Source of the DNA: Verrucomicrobiota bacterium
GTDB lineage: Bacteria; Verrucomicrobiota; Verrucomicrobiia; JABWAM01; JAHFSZ01
Length of the DNA stretch: 44,295 nucleotides
Direction of reading: 5' to 3'
Assembly: GCA_023265515.1 (NCBI GenBank)
Contig: JAHFSZ010000004.1
Span: 14,704-58,998, forward strand
Within the stretch, counting starts at the first letter, position 1. The number at the start of each line of letters is the position of its first letter. A program made the position numbers and the translations under genes. Shown here in pieces: positions 9,423-18,112 of the stretch. The notes under the pieces were generated by a model. The model ran no database searches and was not told where the DNA came from. It was given only the letters and a program-made list of their open reading frames with translations.

Positions 9423-9429
9423 GTTTCAC

Positions 9430-9519
9430 CTACTTCTTTTTCTTGGAAGCCTTCTTCTTGCGTTTTGCATGCCTCTTCCGACGCGCACGTTTGACTCTGG
9501 CTCGCAGCTGCTGACCCAT
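9430..9519 (-). CDS. 29-residue hyper-basic peptide, possible ribosome-associated protein
   Basis: A very short but convincing gene: ATG at 9519, stop TAG at 9430-9432, preceded by a near-ideal TAAGGAG ribosome site four nt upstream. It encodes 29 residues beginning MGQQLRARVKRARRKRHAKR and ending in a lysine-rich tail; 17 of 29 residues are Lys or Arg. The composition and size resemble tiny ribosomal proteins such as mycobacterial bS22 or Thermus Thx, or other RNA-binding peptides; this is inference, as no database search was possible. It lies 90 nt downstream of mutS on the same strand, with a heptamer repeat element between, and converges with sucD (7 nt apart). Automatic gene callers often miss genes this short. 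Confidence 0.7.
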   Translation of the reverse strand: MGQQLRARVKRARRKRHAKRKKKASKKKK

Positions 9520-9530
9520 ATTTCTCCTTA

Positions 9531-9619
9531 AGCGTGGAGCGTTTGGCGTAGAGCGTATAGGAGGAAGAGAATCGGCCCGATCGAAATTCTATCCGCCATA
9601 CGCTATCCGCTATCCGCTG
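9531..9619. repeat. Inverted pair of heptamer-phased repeats between the basic peptide gene and mutS
   Basis: Left arm 9531-9560 consists of AGCGTGG/AGCGTTT/GGCGTAG/AGCGTAT units. Right arm 9589-9619 has CCATACG/CTATCCG/CTATCCG units in inverse orientation. Aligning one arm to the reverse complement of the other gives about 21 matches over 30 positions. The right arm runs into mutS and supplies its last two codons and stop. Same design as 5998-6088. Confidence 0.7.
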
Positions 9620-12171
9620 TTTTTTGTAGTTTCTTCCGGTTTTCCGAACAACATCATCTGCATGTCCGGCTTGATTTTTCTTTTGTGGACCCGGCGCGAC
9701 GGCGCGCCTTCCGGGTCCCAGTCCGCTTCCGTGTCGGAGGACTCGAGCTTGTTCAAGATTTCCTTCGCCCGGTCAATGACCTCGCGGGGAAGGCCCGCCA
9801 GACGTCCGACCTGGATGCCGTAGCTCCGGTCGGTGCTTCCTTCAACAATCTTGCGCAGGAAGATAATCTGGTCGTTCCATTCGCGAACCGCGACGTTGCA
9901 GTTCCGGATCCGCGGCAGGCGCCGCGCCAATTGTGTCAATTCATGGTAGTGGGTGGCGAAGAGTGTCTTGGCCTTGATCCGGTCGTGCAGGTGCTCGACG
10001 ACCGCCCAGGCGATGCTGATGCCGTCGTAGGTGCTGGTGCCACGGCCAATCTCGTCGAGGATGATGAGGCTCTCGGGCGTCGCATTGTTGAGGATGTTCG
10101 CCGTCTCGTTCATCTCGACCATGAAGGTGCTCTGCCCCCGTGTCAGGTCATCATTGGCGCCGACCCGCGTGAAAATCCGGTCGACGAGGCAAACGTTCGC
10201 CTTTTTGGCGGGGACCCACGATCCAATCTGGGCCATCAGCACCAGCAGGGCAGCCTGCCGGATGTACGTTGACTTGCCCGCCATGTTCGGTCCGGTGATG
10301 ATGATGATCTGCTGATCGCCGCCAAGGCGGACGTCGTTCGGGACGAAACCGCCCCGGGACGCGGCAAGCGCATCCGTATCCATCATCTGCTCGAGCACCG
10401 GGTGCCGCCCTTCGCTGATTTCGATCACACCATCCTCGTTGATCTCGGGACAAACGTAGCTGCGTTCGCGCGCGACGGAAGCCAGGCCTGCGAGCGCGTC
10501 GAAGACGGCGACAGCCGAGGCGGTCTCCTGGACCCGGGCGGAATGCCGTATCGCCTCGTCTCGGGTCTGAAGGAAAAGATCGTACTCGAGCTTGATGATT
10601 CGCTCCTCTGACCCAAGTATTTTAGCTTCCATATCCTTTAACTCGGGGGTGATGAAACGCTCGCCTGTGGCGATGGTTTGCTTGCGGTGGTAATCGGGCG
10701 GCACTTTCGAAAGATTTGACTTCGTCACCTCGATGAAGTAGCCGAAAATCGAGGTGAACCGGATTTTGAGTGATGAAATGCCGGTCCGATCGATCTCGCG
10801 CTGTTGAAGCTGGGCAATCCACTCCTTGCCGGAGCGGGCCGCGGACCGCAACTCGTCCAGCTCGGGTGAAAAACCGTCCTTGATCAGGCCGCCCTCCTTC
10901 AGCGCAAACGGCGCTTCCTCGTGGATGGCGCGTTCCAGCAAGCCGGCGAGCTCGTCAAAAATGCCGATCTTCACATGCTCCGCAACAGCCAGCGGCGATC
11001 GCATTTTTCCAAAGCAGTCCCGGACGTCCGGAAGCTTTTGAAGCGAACATTTGAGTCCCAGAAGGTCCCGGGCATTGCCGTTGCCGGTGGCCAGACGGGC
11101 CATGATCCGCTCCAGATCCTTGACTCCCTGGAGAACCTCGCGTCCGCACATGAGCAGTTCCATCTCATTCAGAAATTCGCGAATCACCTGCTGGCGGCCT
11201 CGAATTTGCCCGGCGTGACACAATGGGCGCGTGACCCACTCGCGCATGAGCCGCGCGCCCATCGATGTGACGGTGCGGTCGAGCACCCCCAGCAGGGTGT
11301 GAGCACGCGGTACGGACGCGCCGTCCTCGGTCAGCTCCAGGTTCCGGTGGGTCACGCGGTCCAGCGCCATGCAATGGCCCGGTTCATAGGTGTGGAGACG
11401 GTGCACGTGGGCGAGCGAGCGGCGCAGCTGGTTGACGACATAATGGAGGGCTCCGCCTGCTGCGCCGACGGCCAGGCGCATTTCCTGGCATCCAAAACCG
11501 TCGAGTGACTGTGTCTTAAAATGATCCTTCAGCGTCAGATAAGCCGTCTCGAATTCAAATGTCCACGGCTCGTGGAAAGAGATGTTCCAACCATGGTTTT
11601 TGAGGCGCGAAAGGATCGCTGAATTTCCGGACGGGATGACAATCTCGGCGGGTTGCAGGCGCTGCAACTCGCTGGCGAGCGCCTCGGGGCTCTCCAGCTC
11701 GGAGAGTTTAAAGTCGCCCGTGGTGACATCGAGGAATGCCAGGCCGAACCGCTGATCCGCGTTCGAGATTGCCGCAAGGAAATTGTTCACGTCGGACTTG
11801 AGGTAGCGGTCGGCAAAAATCGTGCCTGGCGTCACGATTTGAGTCACTTCCCGCTTGATGATTCCCGCCCCTCGCCCTTGGCGAGGCTCGCCTCCGGCGG
11901 CCGCCTCCTCGAGTTGGTCGCAAATGGCGACCTTTTTGCCGGCTTTGAGCAGCCGGCCGATGTAGGACTCGCTGGCGTGGTGTGGAATGCCGCACATCGG
12001 CGTTCCGTTGCGCTGGGTCAGCGTGAGACCGAGCAGACCTGAGACCAGTTTAGCATCGTCGCAAAAAAGCTCGTAGAAATCGCCCAACCGGAAGAGCAGC
12101 AGCGCATCGGAGGGAATTTCCCGCTTGATCCGTTGGTACTGCTGCATCATCGGGGTCAGGTTGTCGGCCAT
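9610..12171 (-). CDS. mutS: DNA mismatch repair ATPase MutS
   Basis: Recognises mismatched bases and small loops and starts repair with MutL. From the ATG at 12171 the protein has 853 residues, the usual MutS1 size. The mismatch-probing motif DFYELF lies near residue 36 and MCGIPHHA near 70. The ATPase core has Walker A GPNMAGKSTYIRQ, LVDRIFTRVGANDDL, Walker B ILDEIGRGTSTYDG and ATHYHEL. An ATG nine nt upstream (12180) is an equally possible start, whereas longer readings would run into the metallopeptidase gene. The last residues (Ser-Gly-stop) are encoded by a heptamer repeat, so the C-terminal end has been reset by that element. It lies 50 nt after the metallopeptidase gene. Confidence 0.97.
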   Translation of the reverse strand: MADNLTPMMQQYQRIKREIPSDALLLFRLGDFYELFCDDAKLVSGLLGLTLTQRNGTPMCGIPHHASESYIGRLLKAGKKVAICDQLEEAAAGGEPRQGRGAGIIKREVTQIVTPGTIFADRYLKSDVNNFLAAISNADQRFGLAFLDVTTGDFKLSELESPEALASELQRLQPAEIVIPSGNSAILSRLKNHGWNISFHEPWTFEFETAYLTLKDHFKTQSLDGFGCQEMRLAVGAAGGALHYVVNQLRRSLAHVHRLHTYEPGHCMALDRVTHRNLELTEDGASVPRAHTLLGVLDRTVTSMGARLMREWVTRPLCHAGQIRGRQQVIREFLNEMELLMCGREVLQGVKDLERIMARLATGNGNARDLLGLKCSLQKLPDVRDCFGKMRSPLAVAEHVKIGIFDELAGLLERAIHEEAPFALKEGGLIKDGFSPELDELRSAARSGKEWIAQLQQREIDRTGISSLKIRFTSIFGYFIEVTKSNLSKVPPDYHRKQTIATGERFITPELKDMEAKILGSEERIIKLEYDLFLQTRDEAIRHSARVQETASAVAVFDALAGLASVARERSYVCPEINEDGVIEISEGRHPVLEQMMDTDALAASRGGFVPNDVRLGGDQQIIIITGPNMAGKSTYIRQAALLVLMAQIGSWVPAKKANVCLVDRIFTRVGANDDLTRGQSTFMVEMNETANILNNATPESLIILDEIGRGTSTYDGISIAWAVVEHLHDRIKAKTLFATHYHELTQLARRLPRIRNCNVAVREWNDQIIFLRKIVEGSTDRSYGIQVGRLAGLPREVIDRAKEILNKLESSDTEADWDPEGAPSRRVHKRKIKPDMQMMLFGKPEETTKNSG

Positions 12172-12221
12172 TGCCCCCATTCTTAGGCGACAAAGGATCG
12201 AAAGCAAGACGAAGCACTCAT

Positions 12222-13316
12222 TCAAGGAGCGTGGTCGGCGGCCTGTATTTTTCGCGGCGTCAGCAATACTTGTTTTCGGTACGGCTGGTACTGTGCCCAA
12301 CCGGTGACCGGCAAATTGTATTTGCGCTGATGGTGCCGCAGTTGCGCCTCCATCTGCTGGGGATCCGGCGTGACGAGCAGCGCGCTCACCAGCTCGGGCC
12401 CGCCTGGAAGCTGCATCAGCCACTGCACAAACAAGGTGGCCTCGGAGTAGAACTGCAGAATCTCCGCCCCGGATGGATAGGCGTCCCGCTTCAGATAATC
12501 CTCAAGCGGTATGTCGCGCATCTTGGAAAACTGCTCCTCGAGTGCCACCTCCTTGAGCTGAGACTCAATGGTTTGCGGCGTGATGCCATACGTTTCGCGC
12601 AGAACTTCCAGTCGTTTTTCGAAGCCGTCCGGATACAGCTGCGCGGAAAAATACTCGGCCAGGCCCTCATTCAAAAAGAGGCTCGTTTCCACGTCGGTGA
12701 TCGACATCCGGCCGGGATTGACCAGCTCATAGGTCAGGATATGGCTCGTCTCGTGCGCGAAAACGTAGGGAACGTCCTGGCGGTAGGTCGCCAAGCGGTG
12801 GTCCTTGATGTTTGAATTGGTCACCGGCTCAATGCTGTAGAGGCTGCCTCGTTTGACGATGGTCATCTTCTTGCTGCGCATGGCGTGTGTGTGGCCGACA
12901 ATGCCGGCGGGAATATGCTCATATTTCGAATAATCCTGCTCATTGCCGTAGATCAGAATCTGGGCGGGGCTTGCGGGGAGAAAATGGGTGCGCGGAAAGA
13001 GTTTTTCATAACAGTCGAGAACCGACTGGGCCTCCTTGAGATATCGCTCTGCAACCTCCTGGGTTTCAGCGTAAACGGCGAACTCCCGGCAGGCCGCGCG
13101 ACCCTTGAACCGGCTGTTGCGCTGCTGAATCAGGGCCAGCTCCTGCTGCCAGTGGGCGACCACTTCGGCGGAATTGGAAATACCCCCGCGCTTGTCGAGC
13201 CGCTTGATCTCGGAAATCAACTGCTGGGTGTTGACCACTTCCTCGTCGAGGATGTTCCGCTCCGCCGCAAGGAGGGCGATCGGAAGGAGGAAGATCAGCC
13301 AGAAACGCAAAAGCAT
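12222..13316 (-). CDS. Secreted gluzincin-type metallopeptidase-like protein
   Basis: A 364-residue protein with an N-terminal signal sequence (LLRFWLIFLLPIALLAAE, about 1-18), so the enzyme acts outside the cytoplasm. The zinc motif is HETSH (188-192: His, Glu, His), followed 25 residues later by NEGLAEY, whose Glu217 is the expected third zinc ligand; this spacing is that of gluzincins (MA clan). The middle region PAQILIYGNEQDYSKY resembles DUF1570/peptidase-MA-like secreted proteins. The substrate is unknown. It lies 25 nt downstream of korB and 50 nt upstream of mutS, so it may share their transcript, although a functional link is not evident. The active-site residues all look intact. Confidence 0.8.
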   Translation of the reverse strand: MLLRFWLIFLLPIALLAAERNILDEEVVNTQQLISEIKRLDKRGGISNSAEVVAHWQQELALIQQRNSRFKGRAACREFAVYAETQEVAERYLKEAQSVLDCYEKLFPRTHFLPASPAQILIYGNEQDYSKYEHIPAGIVGHTHAMRSKKMTIVKRGSLYSIEPVTNSNIKDHRLATYRQDVPYVFAHETSHILTYELVNPGRMSITDVETSLFLNEGLAEYFSAQLYPDGFEKRLEVLRETYGITPQTIESQLKEVALEEQFSKMRDIPLEDYLKRDAYPSGAEILQFYSEATLFVQWLMQLPGGPELVSALLVTPDPQQMEAQLRHHQRKYNLPVTGWAQYQPYRKQVLLTPRKIQAADHAP

Positions 13317-13341
13317 GGGGGAAAATACCCCGCGATGCCAT

Positions 13342-14256
13342 TTACATCAACTCTTTGATCAGGGCTTGGCCCTGCTCCTGGGGAAGGCCAACTTTCCGGT
13401 AGGCCAGCGGGCCTCCATTGTCGAGGATCGGCTCCTGTTCGTGAAGGCTCTTCACGCCATCCTGCTTCCAGAAAAGTCCGCAATAGATCGTATCGCCCCA
13501 TTCAAGTCCCTTGTCCATGGCAGCATGGCGGTCGCTCGGGTTGTGGCCGGCGTCTTCCAGAAACTTCACGCGTGCGCCAAAGAAGTCCTTCGTGTTGACC
13601 TTGTTGTAGGTGACACAAGGGCTGAAGACATCGATGAACGCGAAACCTTTGTGGAGGATCCCGCCCTTGATCAAGTTCGCCAGATGCTTCGGATTGCCGC
13701 TGGTCCCGCGAGCAACATAGGTCGCGCCGCACGCGATCGCCATTGGGATCGGGTTGATCGGATTTTCAATGCTTCCGTCGGGGCTGGTCTTCGTCACCAT
13801 CCCTTTGCGGGAGGTCGGAGAAAGCTGACCCGTGGTCAGCCCGTAAATCTGGTTGTCCATGACAATGTAGGTCACGTCGATATTCCGGCGAATTGAATGG
13901 ACGAAATGGTTGCCGCCGATGCCGAATCCGTCGCCGTCGCCGCCGGTCGCGATGACCGTCAACTCATGGTTGGCGAGCTTCAGACCGGTCGCCACGGGCA
14001 GGGAGCGGCCGTGAAGCGTGTGCATGCCATAGGTGTTCATGAACCCGGGAAGGTTTGAGGAGCAGCCGATGCCGCTGACGATGGCCACCTTGTAAGGGGC
14101 GAGATTCAAGTCGGCCAGGGCCATCTGCAGGGCGGCTACGACGGAGAAGTCGCCGCAGCCGGGACACCAATCGGGATGAATTTTTCCCTTGTAGTCAGTG
14201 GATTTCAACTGTCCGGACTTGGACTGCGGTTTGGGTTCTTCGACTGCGGTGCTCAT
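13342..14256 (-). CDS. korB: 2-oxoacid:ferredoxin oxidoreductase, beta subunit (2-oxoglutarate type)
   Basis: The thiamine-diphosphate-binding subunit of the 2-oxoglutarate:ferredoxin oxidoreductase, which decarboxylates 2-oxoglutarate to succinyl-CoA and passes electrons to ferredoxin; the reaction is reversible. It has 304 residues. CPGCG (31-35) gives cluster-ligand cysteines, VSGIGCSSN follows, and the ThDP/Mg motif begins at GGDGDGFGIGGNHF and runs to the MDNQIYGLTTGQ segment. It sits 21 nt downstream of korA and makes an alpha2beta2-type enzyme with it. Other 2-oxoacid substrates are possible, but the TCA genes alongside favour 2-oxoglutarate. Confidence 0.93.
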   Translation of the reverse strand: MSTAVEEPKPQSKSGQLKSTDYKGKIHPDWCPGCGDFSVVAALQMALADLNLAPYKVAIVSGIGCSSNLPGFMNTYGMHTLHGRSLPVATGLKLANHELTVIATGGDGDGFGIGGNHFVHSIRRNIDVTYIVMDNQIYGLTTGQLSPTSRKGMVTKTSPDGSIENPINPIPMAIACGATYVARGTSGNPKHLANLIKGGILHKGFAFIDVFSPCVTYNKVNTKDFFGARVKFLEDAGHNPSDRHAAMDKGLEWGDTIYCGLFWKQDGVKSLHEQEPILDNGGPLAYRKVGLPQEQGQALIKELM

Positions 14257-14277
14257 CTTTTTGATCCTTGTTCGAAA

Positions 14278-16080
14278 CTATACCATGATTTCGTGGACGG
14301 GAACAGTGAGCTGTTCCTTGCCGGCGAGCTGATTTTTGACGCCTTCGACAATGTGATGGGGCATGAACGGCTCACCGTCGTATTTCCGGATATGGCCATG
14401 GGCTTCGATGCTCGTCTCGGAACGAAGGTATCGGGCAAACTGGCCGGAGTAGTTGTTCTCAACGATGATGATCTTCTTGCTCTTGGAGAGAATCTTTTTG
14501 ATCTCCTCGCCGTGGAACGGGACGATCCAGCGAACCTGAAGATGGTTGGCGACGATGCCTTCCTCGGCGGCCAGCTTCTCAATCGCCTCGCGAATGACCC
14601 CCTCGGTCGAGCCCCAGCCGACGAGTGTCACGGCGGCGGTTTCGGGGCCGGCCAGTTTCGGCGCGGCCACCAGTTTTTCCGCCCCGTTCATCTTGCGCAT
14701 CCGCTTCTCGTGCATGGCCTGGCGCTTGTGCGGGTTGGTGAACTCGTCGCTGATGAGCGTGCCGTCCTCGTCGTGATCGTCGGTGGCCACGATATGGATG
14801 TGTCCCGGGGTGCCGGGGACCGCGCGGGGCGAGATGCCGTTCTCGGTGATTTTGTATCGAAGATAAGCGTTGTCGTTGTATCCGCTCGTCGGTTTGACGC
14901 CATCGCCATTGCCGTTGGGGAAAATGACTTCCCCGCGATCAATTTTCGGACTCAGGTTGAATGCGTCCGGATCGATGCTCGCTGTCCCTTCGGAAATCAA
15001 AAGGTCGGTGAGAATAAGGCCGGGGCACTGGAGTTTGTCGACGAGGTTGAAGATTTCAGGAACGGAATTGTAGATGTCGAGGATGCTCGTGGGGGCAACA
15101 ATGACTCGGGGATAGTCGCCCTGGCCGGCGCCGAGGATCTGCCAGAGGTCGCCCTGCTCGGTCTTGGTTGGGATGCCCGTGGCAGGACCGCCGCGCTGGA
15201 CGTTGATGCAAACGACGGGAATTTCCATCATCGCCGACATGCCGAGCGCCTCGGTCATCAGCGCGAAACCACCGCCCGAGGTCGCGCACATCGACCGGCA
15301 ACCCGCATGCGCCGCGCCGATCGCCATGTTGATGACACCGATCTCGTCCTCGACCTGACGGACCATGATCCCCAGCTTGCGCGCATGCGAGGCCATCCAC
15401 ATCAAGACACCTGTGGATGGGCTCATCGGATAGGCGCAGTAAAATTTGACTCCGGCCACGGCGCCGCCAAAACCTGCTGCCTCGTTTCCGGTGATCACGA
15501 CCTGGGGTTTGTCCAGTTTGGGAAGCTTGCTGGCAAAGGGTTTGAAATTCGCCGCGGCATGATCGAAACCGAGACGGGCATTGGTGACGTTGTCTCCAAT
15601 GACCGCATCCCCCTTTTTCTTGAATTGCAATGAAAGAGACTGCTCGAGCGCCTCGAACTCGACACCGAGCATCTGGATCAGCGCGCCGAGGGCGATCGTG
15701 TTGGCATACTTGGTCTTGGGCGCAATGGTTTTGATGGGCAGTGGGCAAAGCTGGACACCATTGGCTGCCTGGCCGGGTTTGATATTGTCGGAGTCGAAGA
15801 AAACCGCTGAACCCAAACCCATCAGCTTGAGGTGACGATCCATCGAATCCTGATTCAGAGTGATCAGTGCAGTTAACTTGTCTCCATGACTGCGAACCGG
15901 GGCGTCACTGGTGCGAATCGTCAGAAAGCTATGGCCGCCCTTGATGATCGATTGGTAAGCGTTGTAGGCAATCAGGTTCAAACCCCGGCGGGAGAAAGTC
16001 TTGGCGAGAATGTTGCCGGGCGTGGCAATACCCTGCCCGTTTTCACCACCGATCCCGACTGCAAAATCCACTTTTGACAT
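14278..16080 (-). CDS. korA: 2-oxoacid:ferredoxin oxidoreductase, fused gamma-alpha subunit
   Basis: Partner of KorB. The 600 residues combine an N-terminal gamma domain (about 1-190, starting FAVGIGGENGQGIATPG) with the alpha pyrimidine-binding domain (about 195-580), including the YPMSPST segment (equivalent of YPITPST), VEDEIGVINMAIGAAHAG and TSGGGFALMTEALG. This gamma-alpha fusion is the standard KorA layout. The ATG at 16080 with an AGAAGGAG ribosome site is preferred to a TTG at 16104. It opens the korA-korB pair and has a plausible promoter upstream. It replaces the NAD-linked SucAB complex, giving low-potential electrons and allowing either direction of the cycle. No ferredoxin gene is in the window. 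Confidence 0.94.
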   Translation of the reverse strand: MSKVDFAVGIGGENGQGIATPGNILAKTFSRRGLNLIAYNAYQSIIKGGHSFLTIRTSDAPVRSHGDKLTALITLNQDSMDRHLKLMGLGSAVFFDSDNIKPGQAANGVQLCPLPIKTIAPKTKYANTIALGALIQMLGVEFEALEQSLSLQFKKKGDAVIGDNVTNARLGFDHAAANFKPFASKLPKLDKPQVVITGNEAAGFGGAVAGVKFYCAYPMSPSTGVLMWMASHARKLGIMVRQVEDEIGVINMAIGAAHAGCRSMCATSGGGFALMTEALGMSAMMEIPVVCINVQRGGPATGIPTKTEQGDLWQILGAGQGDYPRVIVAPTSILDIYNSVPEIFNLVDKLQCPGLILTDLLISEGTASIDPDAFNLSPKIDRGEVIFPNGNGDGVKPTSGYNDNAYLRYKITENGISPRAVPGTPGHIHIVATDDHDEDGTLISDEFTNPHKRQAMHEKRMRKMNGAEKLVAAPKLAGPETAAVTLVGWGSTEGVIREAIEKLAAEEGIVANHLQVRWIVPFHGEEIKKILSKSKKIIIVENNYSGQFARYLRSETSIEAHGHIRKYDGEPFMPHHIVEGVKNQLAGKEQLTVPVHEIMV

Positions 16081-16197
16081 GCTCCTTCTCCAATCCACTT
16101 TCAATAAAAGTTGCTGATGTTTCTAAGGTCCGTGTGCCGCCCTGCCTCATACTGACTCGCCGGTCTCGAATGCCGCAGCATCGAGGAAGCCATTTTC

Positions 16198-16228
16198 AAT
16201 ATACCGGAGCAAATAAATGTAAAGTCAA
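16198..16228 (-). promoter_or_regulatory. Possible promoter of korAB
   Basis: TTGACT (16223-16228) and TATATT (16198-16203) on the minus strand are separated by 19 nt, slightly longer than ideal. The leader would be about 110 nt. The surrounding 295-nt gap 16081-16375 between korA and the ClpX-like gene is AT-richer than the genes; I see no other element in it. Confidence 0.35.
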
Positions 16229-16375
16229 ACAACACAAACTACAGATATTTCTCCAGGTGCCCATGGCCTGATCATTAGTTCGATGTTTGAACTGATACCT
16301 TCTCCTGCCTCCAAACACGATGCATTTAAACGGCGACTACGATGTATTGCAATCCGCAAAACTGGCGATTACCGG

Positions 16376-17971
16376 TCATTTCTTGCGGTACGAATGGATC
16401 ACAAGCTCGCTTAAATATCGGTCGGGATCGGCGATAGCCTCCGCGCTCAGGGCAAAGCTCTTTTGCCCGCTCTGCTTGAAGACCAGCCCCAGCCCAAACT
16501 CGTAATCCTTGAAGATCTTCTCGCAAAGCTCGCGAACTGTCGTATTTTCACGGCGCGCCCGTTCGACCAGGCCCTTGAGCGCACCCTCGTCGAACGTCAA
16601 TTCGATCCCATGCTTCGACGTGAATTTTTCCGCAAATGATCTGGCCGAGAAAAATTGCGCCGCGTTGTCCGAAATCGTTTTGTCGGCGAGGATTTTTTCC
16701 AGCCAGATTTGCGGCTCCCTCACCAAATCCGCCGTGATCGGCAACACCTTCACGTCGGTCGACGGCAGTTCGAACTTGTAATCCCGGAAGACGCGCTCGC
16801 AGACCGTCATCAACGCCCGCGCGCCCGTTTTCTCCTTCACCGCGGCCCCGGCGATCTCGCCCATGGCGTCATCGGTAAAAATCGCGTCGATGCCATAAGC
16901 CTGGAACGCATCCTCGTACTGCCGGATGATGGACCCCTCGCTGTTCTTCAAAATATGAAAGAGATCATCACGCGTTAGTTCGTCGCACACCACGCGGACC
17001 GGCAGACGCCCGATGAACTCCGGCTCGAAACCGAAATGGATGAAATCCTCCGTCTGGGCCCGCCGGAAAATCTGGGCGCTGTCCACGTCGGCGTGAGGCT
17101 TGGCGGCGAATCCAATCTGCGATTTCTTCAGTCGCTGAAAAATGAGCTCTTCAAGTTTGTCAAACGCTCCGCTGACGATGAAGAGAATGTGCTTGGTGTT
17201 GATCGTCGGACGCTTCGGTTTGCCGCCCCGCTGAATCTCCATGGCGGCCTGGATCTGTCCCTGAATGTCGTTGGCGCTGCGCAAGGGAACCTCGGTCTCC
17301 TCCATCAGCTTGAGCAGATTGGTCTGCACTCCGCGCCCGCTCACGTCACGGCTGTGCATCTGCGAAGGTGAGGCGATTTTGTCGATTTCGTCGATGTAGA
17401 CGATCCCGTACTGCGCCAGTTTCACGTTGCCGTCGGCGCGGTGAACCAACTCGCGCACGAGGTCCTCCACGTCGCCACCAACATAGCCCGTTTCGCTGAA
17501 CTTCGTCGCGTCCGCCTTCACGAACGGCACTCCAATCAGCCTGGCGATGGTCCGGACAAGATAGGTTTTGCCGACGCCCGTTGGCCCAAGGATGATGACG
17601 TTCTGTTTGGTGTACTCGCCTTCTTTAAGATTTTTTTCGCGGCTCCGCCTTTGCTTCACCTCAGTCCGGACGTGGTTGTAATGGTCGCACACTGCGATCG
17701 ACAGTACTTTCTTTGCCTCGTCCTGTTGAATGACAAACCGGTCGAGGTATGCCTTGATGTCCTTTGGCTTGAAATGGAAATCAAAAAATTGCGGGTCGGG
17801 ATCGGGCGCGGTCTCCTGTACGCCGCTTTCACCCGTCTCGGTCTGCGGTTGGACCGCGGTGAGAACGACACCGTCGCCGAAGTTTTGCTTCATGAACTCC
17901 TGCAATTTCTTCTGGATTTCGCCCGGACTCGGCGGCCCTGGAGGCGGCTGGTTGTCAGCCGTTTCAGGCAT
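16376..17971 (-). CDS. ClpX-like AAA+ unfoldase lacking the zinc-binding domain, with duplicated C-terminal subdomain
   Basis: A 531-residue AAA+ ATPase clearly related to ClpX. Motifs: Walker A GPTGVGKT (129-136), substrate-gripping pore loop GYVG (162-165), Walker B VYIDEID (191-197), FIGRLP with the arginine finger (319-324), and sensor-2 GARAL (383-387). An IGF tripeptide at 286-288 matches the loop by which ClpX docks onto ClpP, so protease pairing is plausible. The N-terminal Cys4 zinc domain is absent and is replaced by about 65 residues of Pro/Gly/Gln-rich sequence. After the normal small domain (360-405) a second copy of the same fold seems to follow (455-500): FTDDAM...VCERVFRDYKFEL against FDEGAL...LCEKIFKDYEFGL. 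This differs from standard ClpX (about 420 residues). It stands alone between pheA and korA; partner and substrates unknown. Confidence 0.88.
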   Translation of the reverse strand: MPETADNQPPPGPPSPGEIQKKLQEFMKQNFGDGVVLTAVQPQTETGESGVQETAPDPDPQFFDFHFKPKDIKAYLDRFVIQQDEAKKVLSIAVCDHYNHVRTEVKQRRSREKNLKEGEYTKQNVIILGPTGVGKTYLVRTIARLIGVPFVKADATKFSETGYVGGDVEDLVRELVHRADGNVKLAQYGIVYIDEIDKIASPSQMHSRDVSGRGVQTNLLKLMEETEVPLRSANDIQGQIQAAMEIQRGGKPKRPTINTKHILFIVSGAFDKLEELIFQRLKKSQIGFAAKPHADVDSAQIFRRAQTEDFIHFGFEPEFIGRLPVRVVCDELTRDDLFHILKNSEGSIIRQYEDAFQAYGIDAIFTDDAMGEIAGAAVKEKTGARALMTVCERVFRDYKFELPSTDVKVLPITADLVREPQIWLEKILADKTISDNAAQFFSARSFAEKFTSKHGIELTFDEGALKGLVERARRENTTVRELCEKIFKDYEFGLGLVFKQSGQKSFALSAEAIADPDRYLSELVIHSYRKK

Positions 17972-18112
17972 CTTTGGATCCTGTTTTATCTCTTGGATAC
18001 TTCCTCATCTCCTATAAACCAACCATGCCGCTTGCCAAAACGCAAAGGGAAATCATCCATGCAAATCCAGCGGCGCGGCTCAAGTCTGAAGAAGGAATCG
18101 GCCCAACATCGT

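Noticed and set aside
12172-12423. N-terminal extension of MutS by 84 residues
   Set aside because: It would overlap the metallopeptidase gene, has no family match and no ribosome site; the start at 12171 gives the standard 853 residues.
13317-13335. GGGG-AAAATA-CCCC hairpin between korB and the metallopeptidase gene
   Set aside because: Only a 4-bp stem with no T-run; too weak to call a terminator or regulator site.
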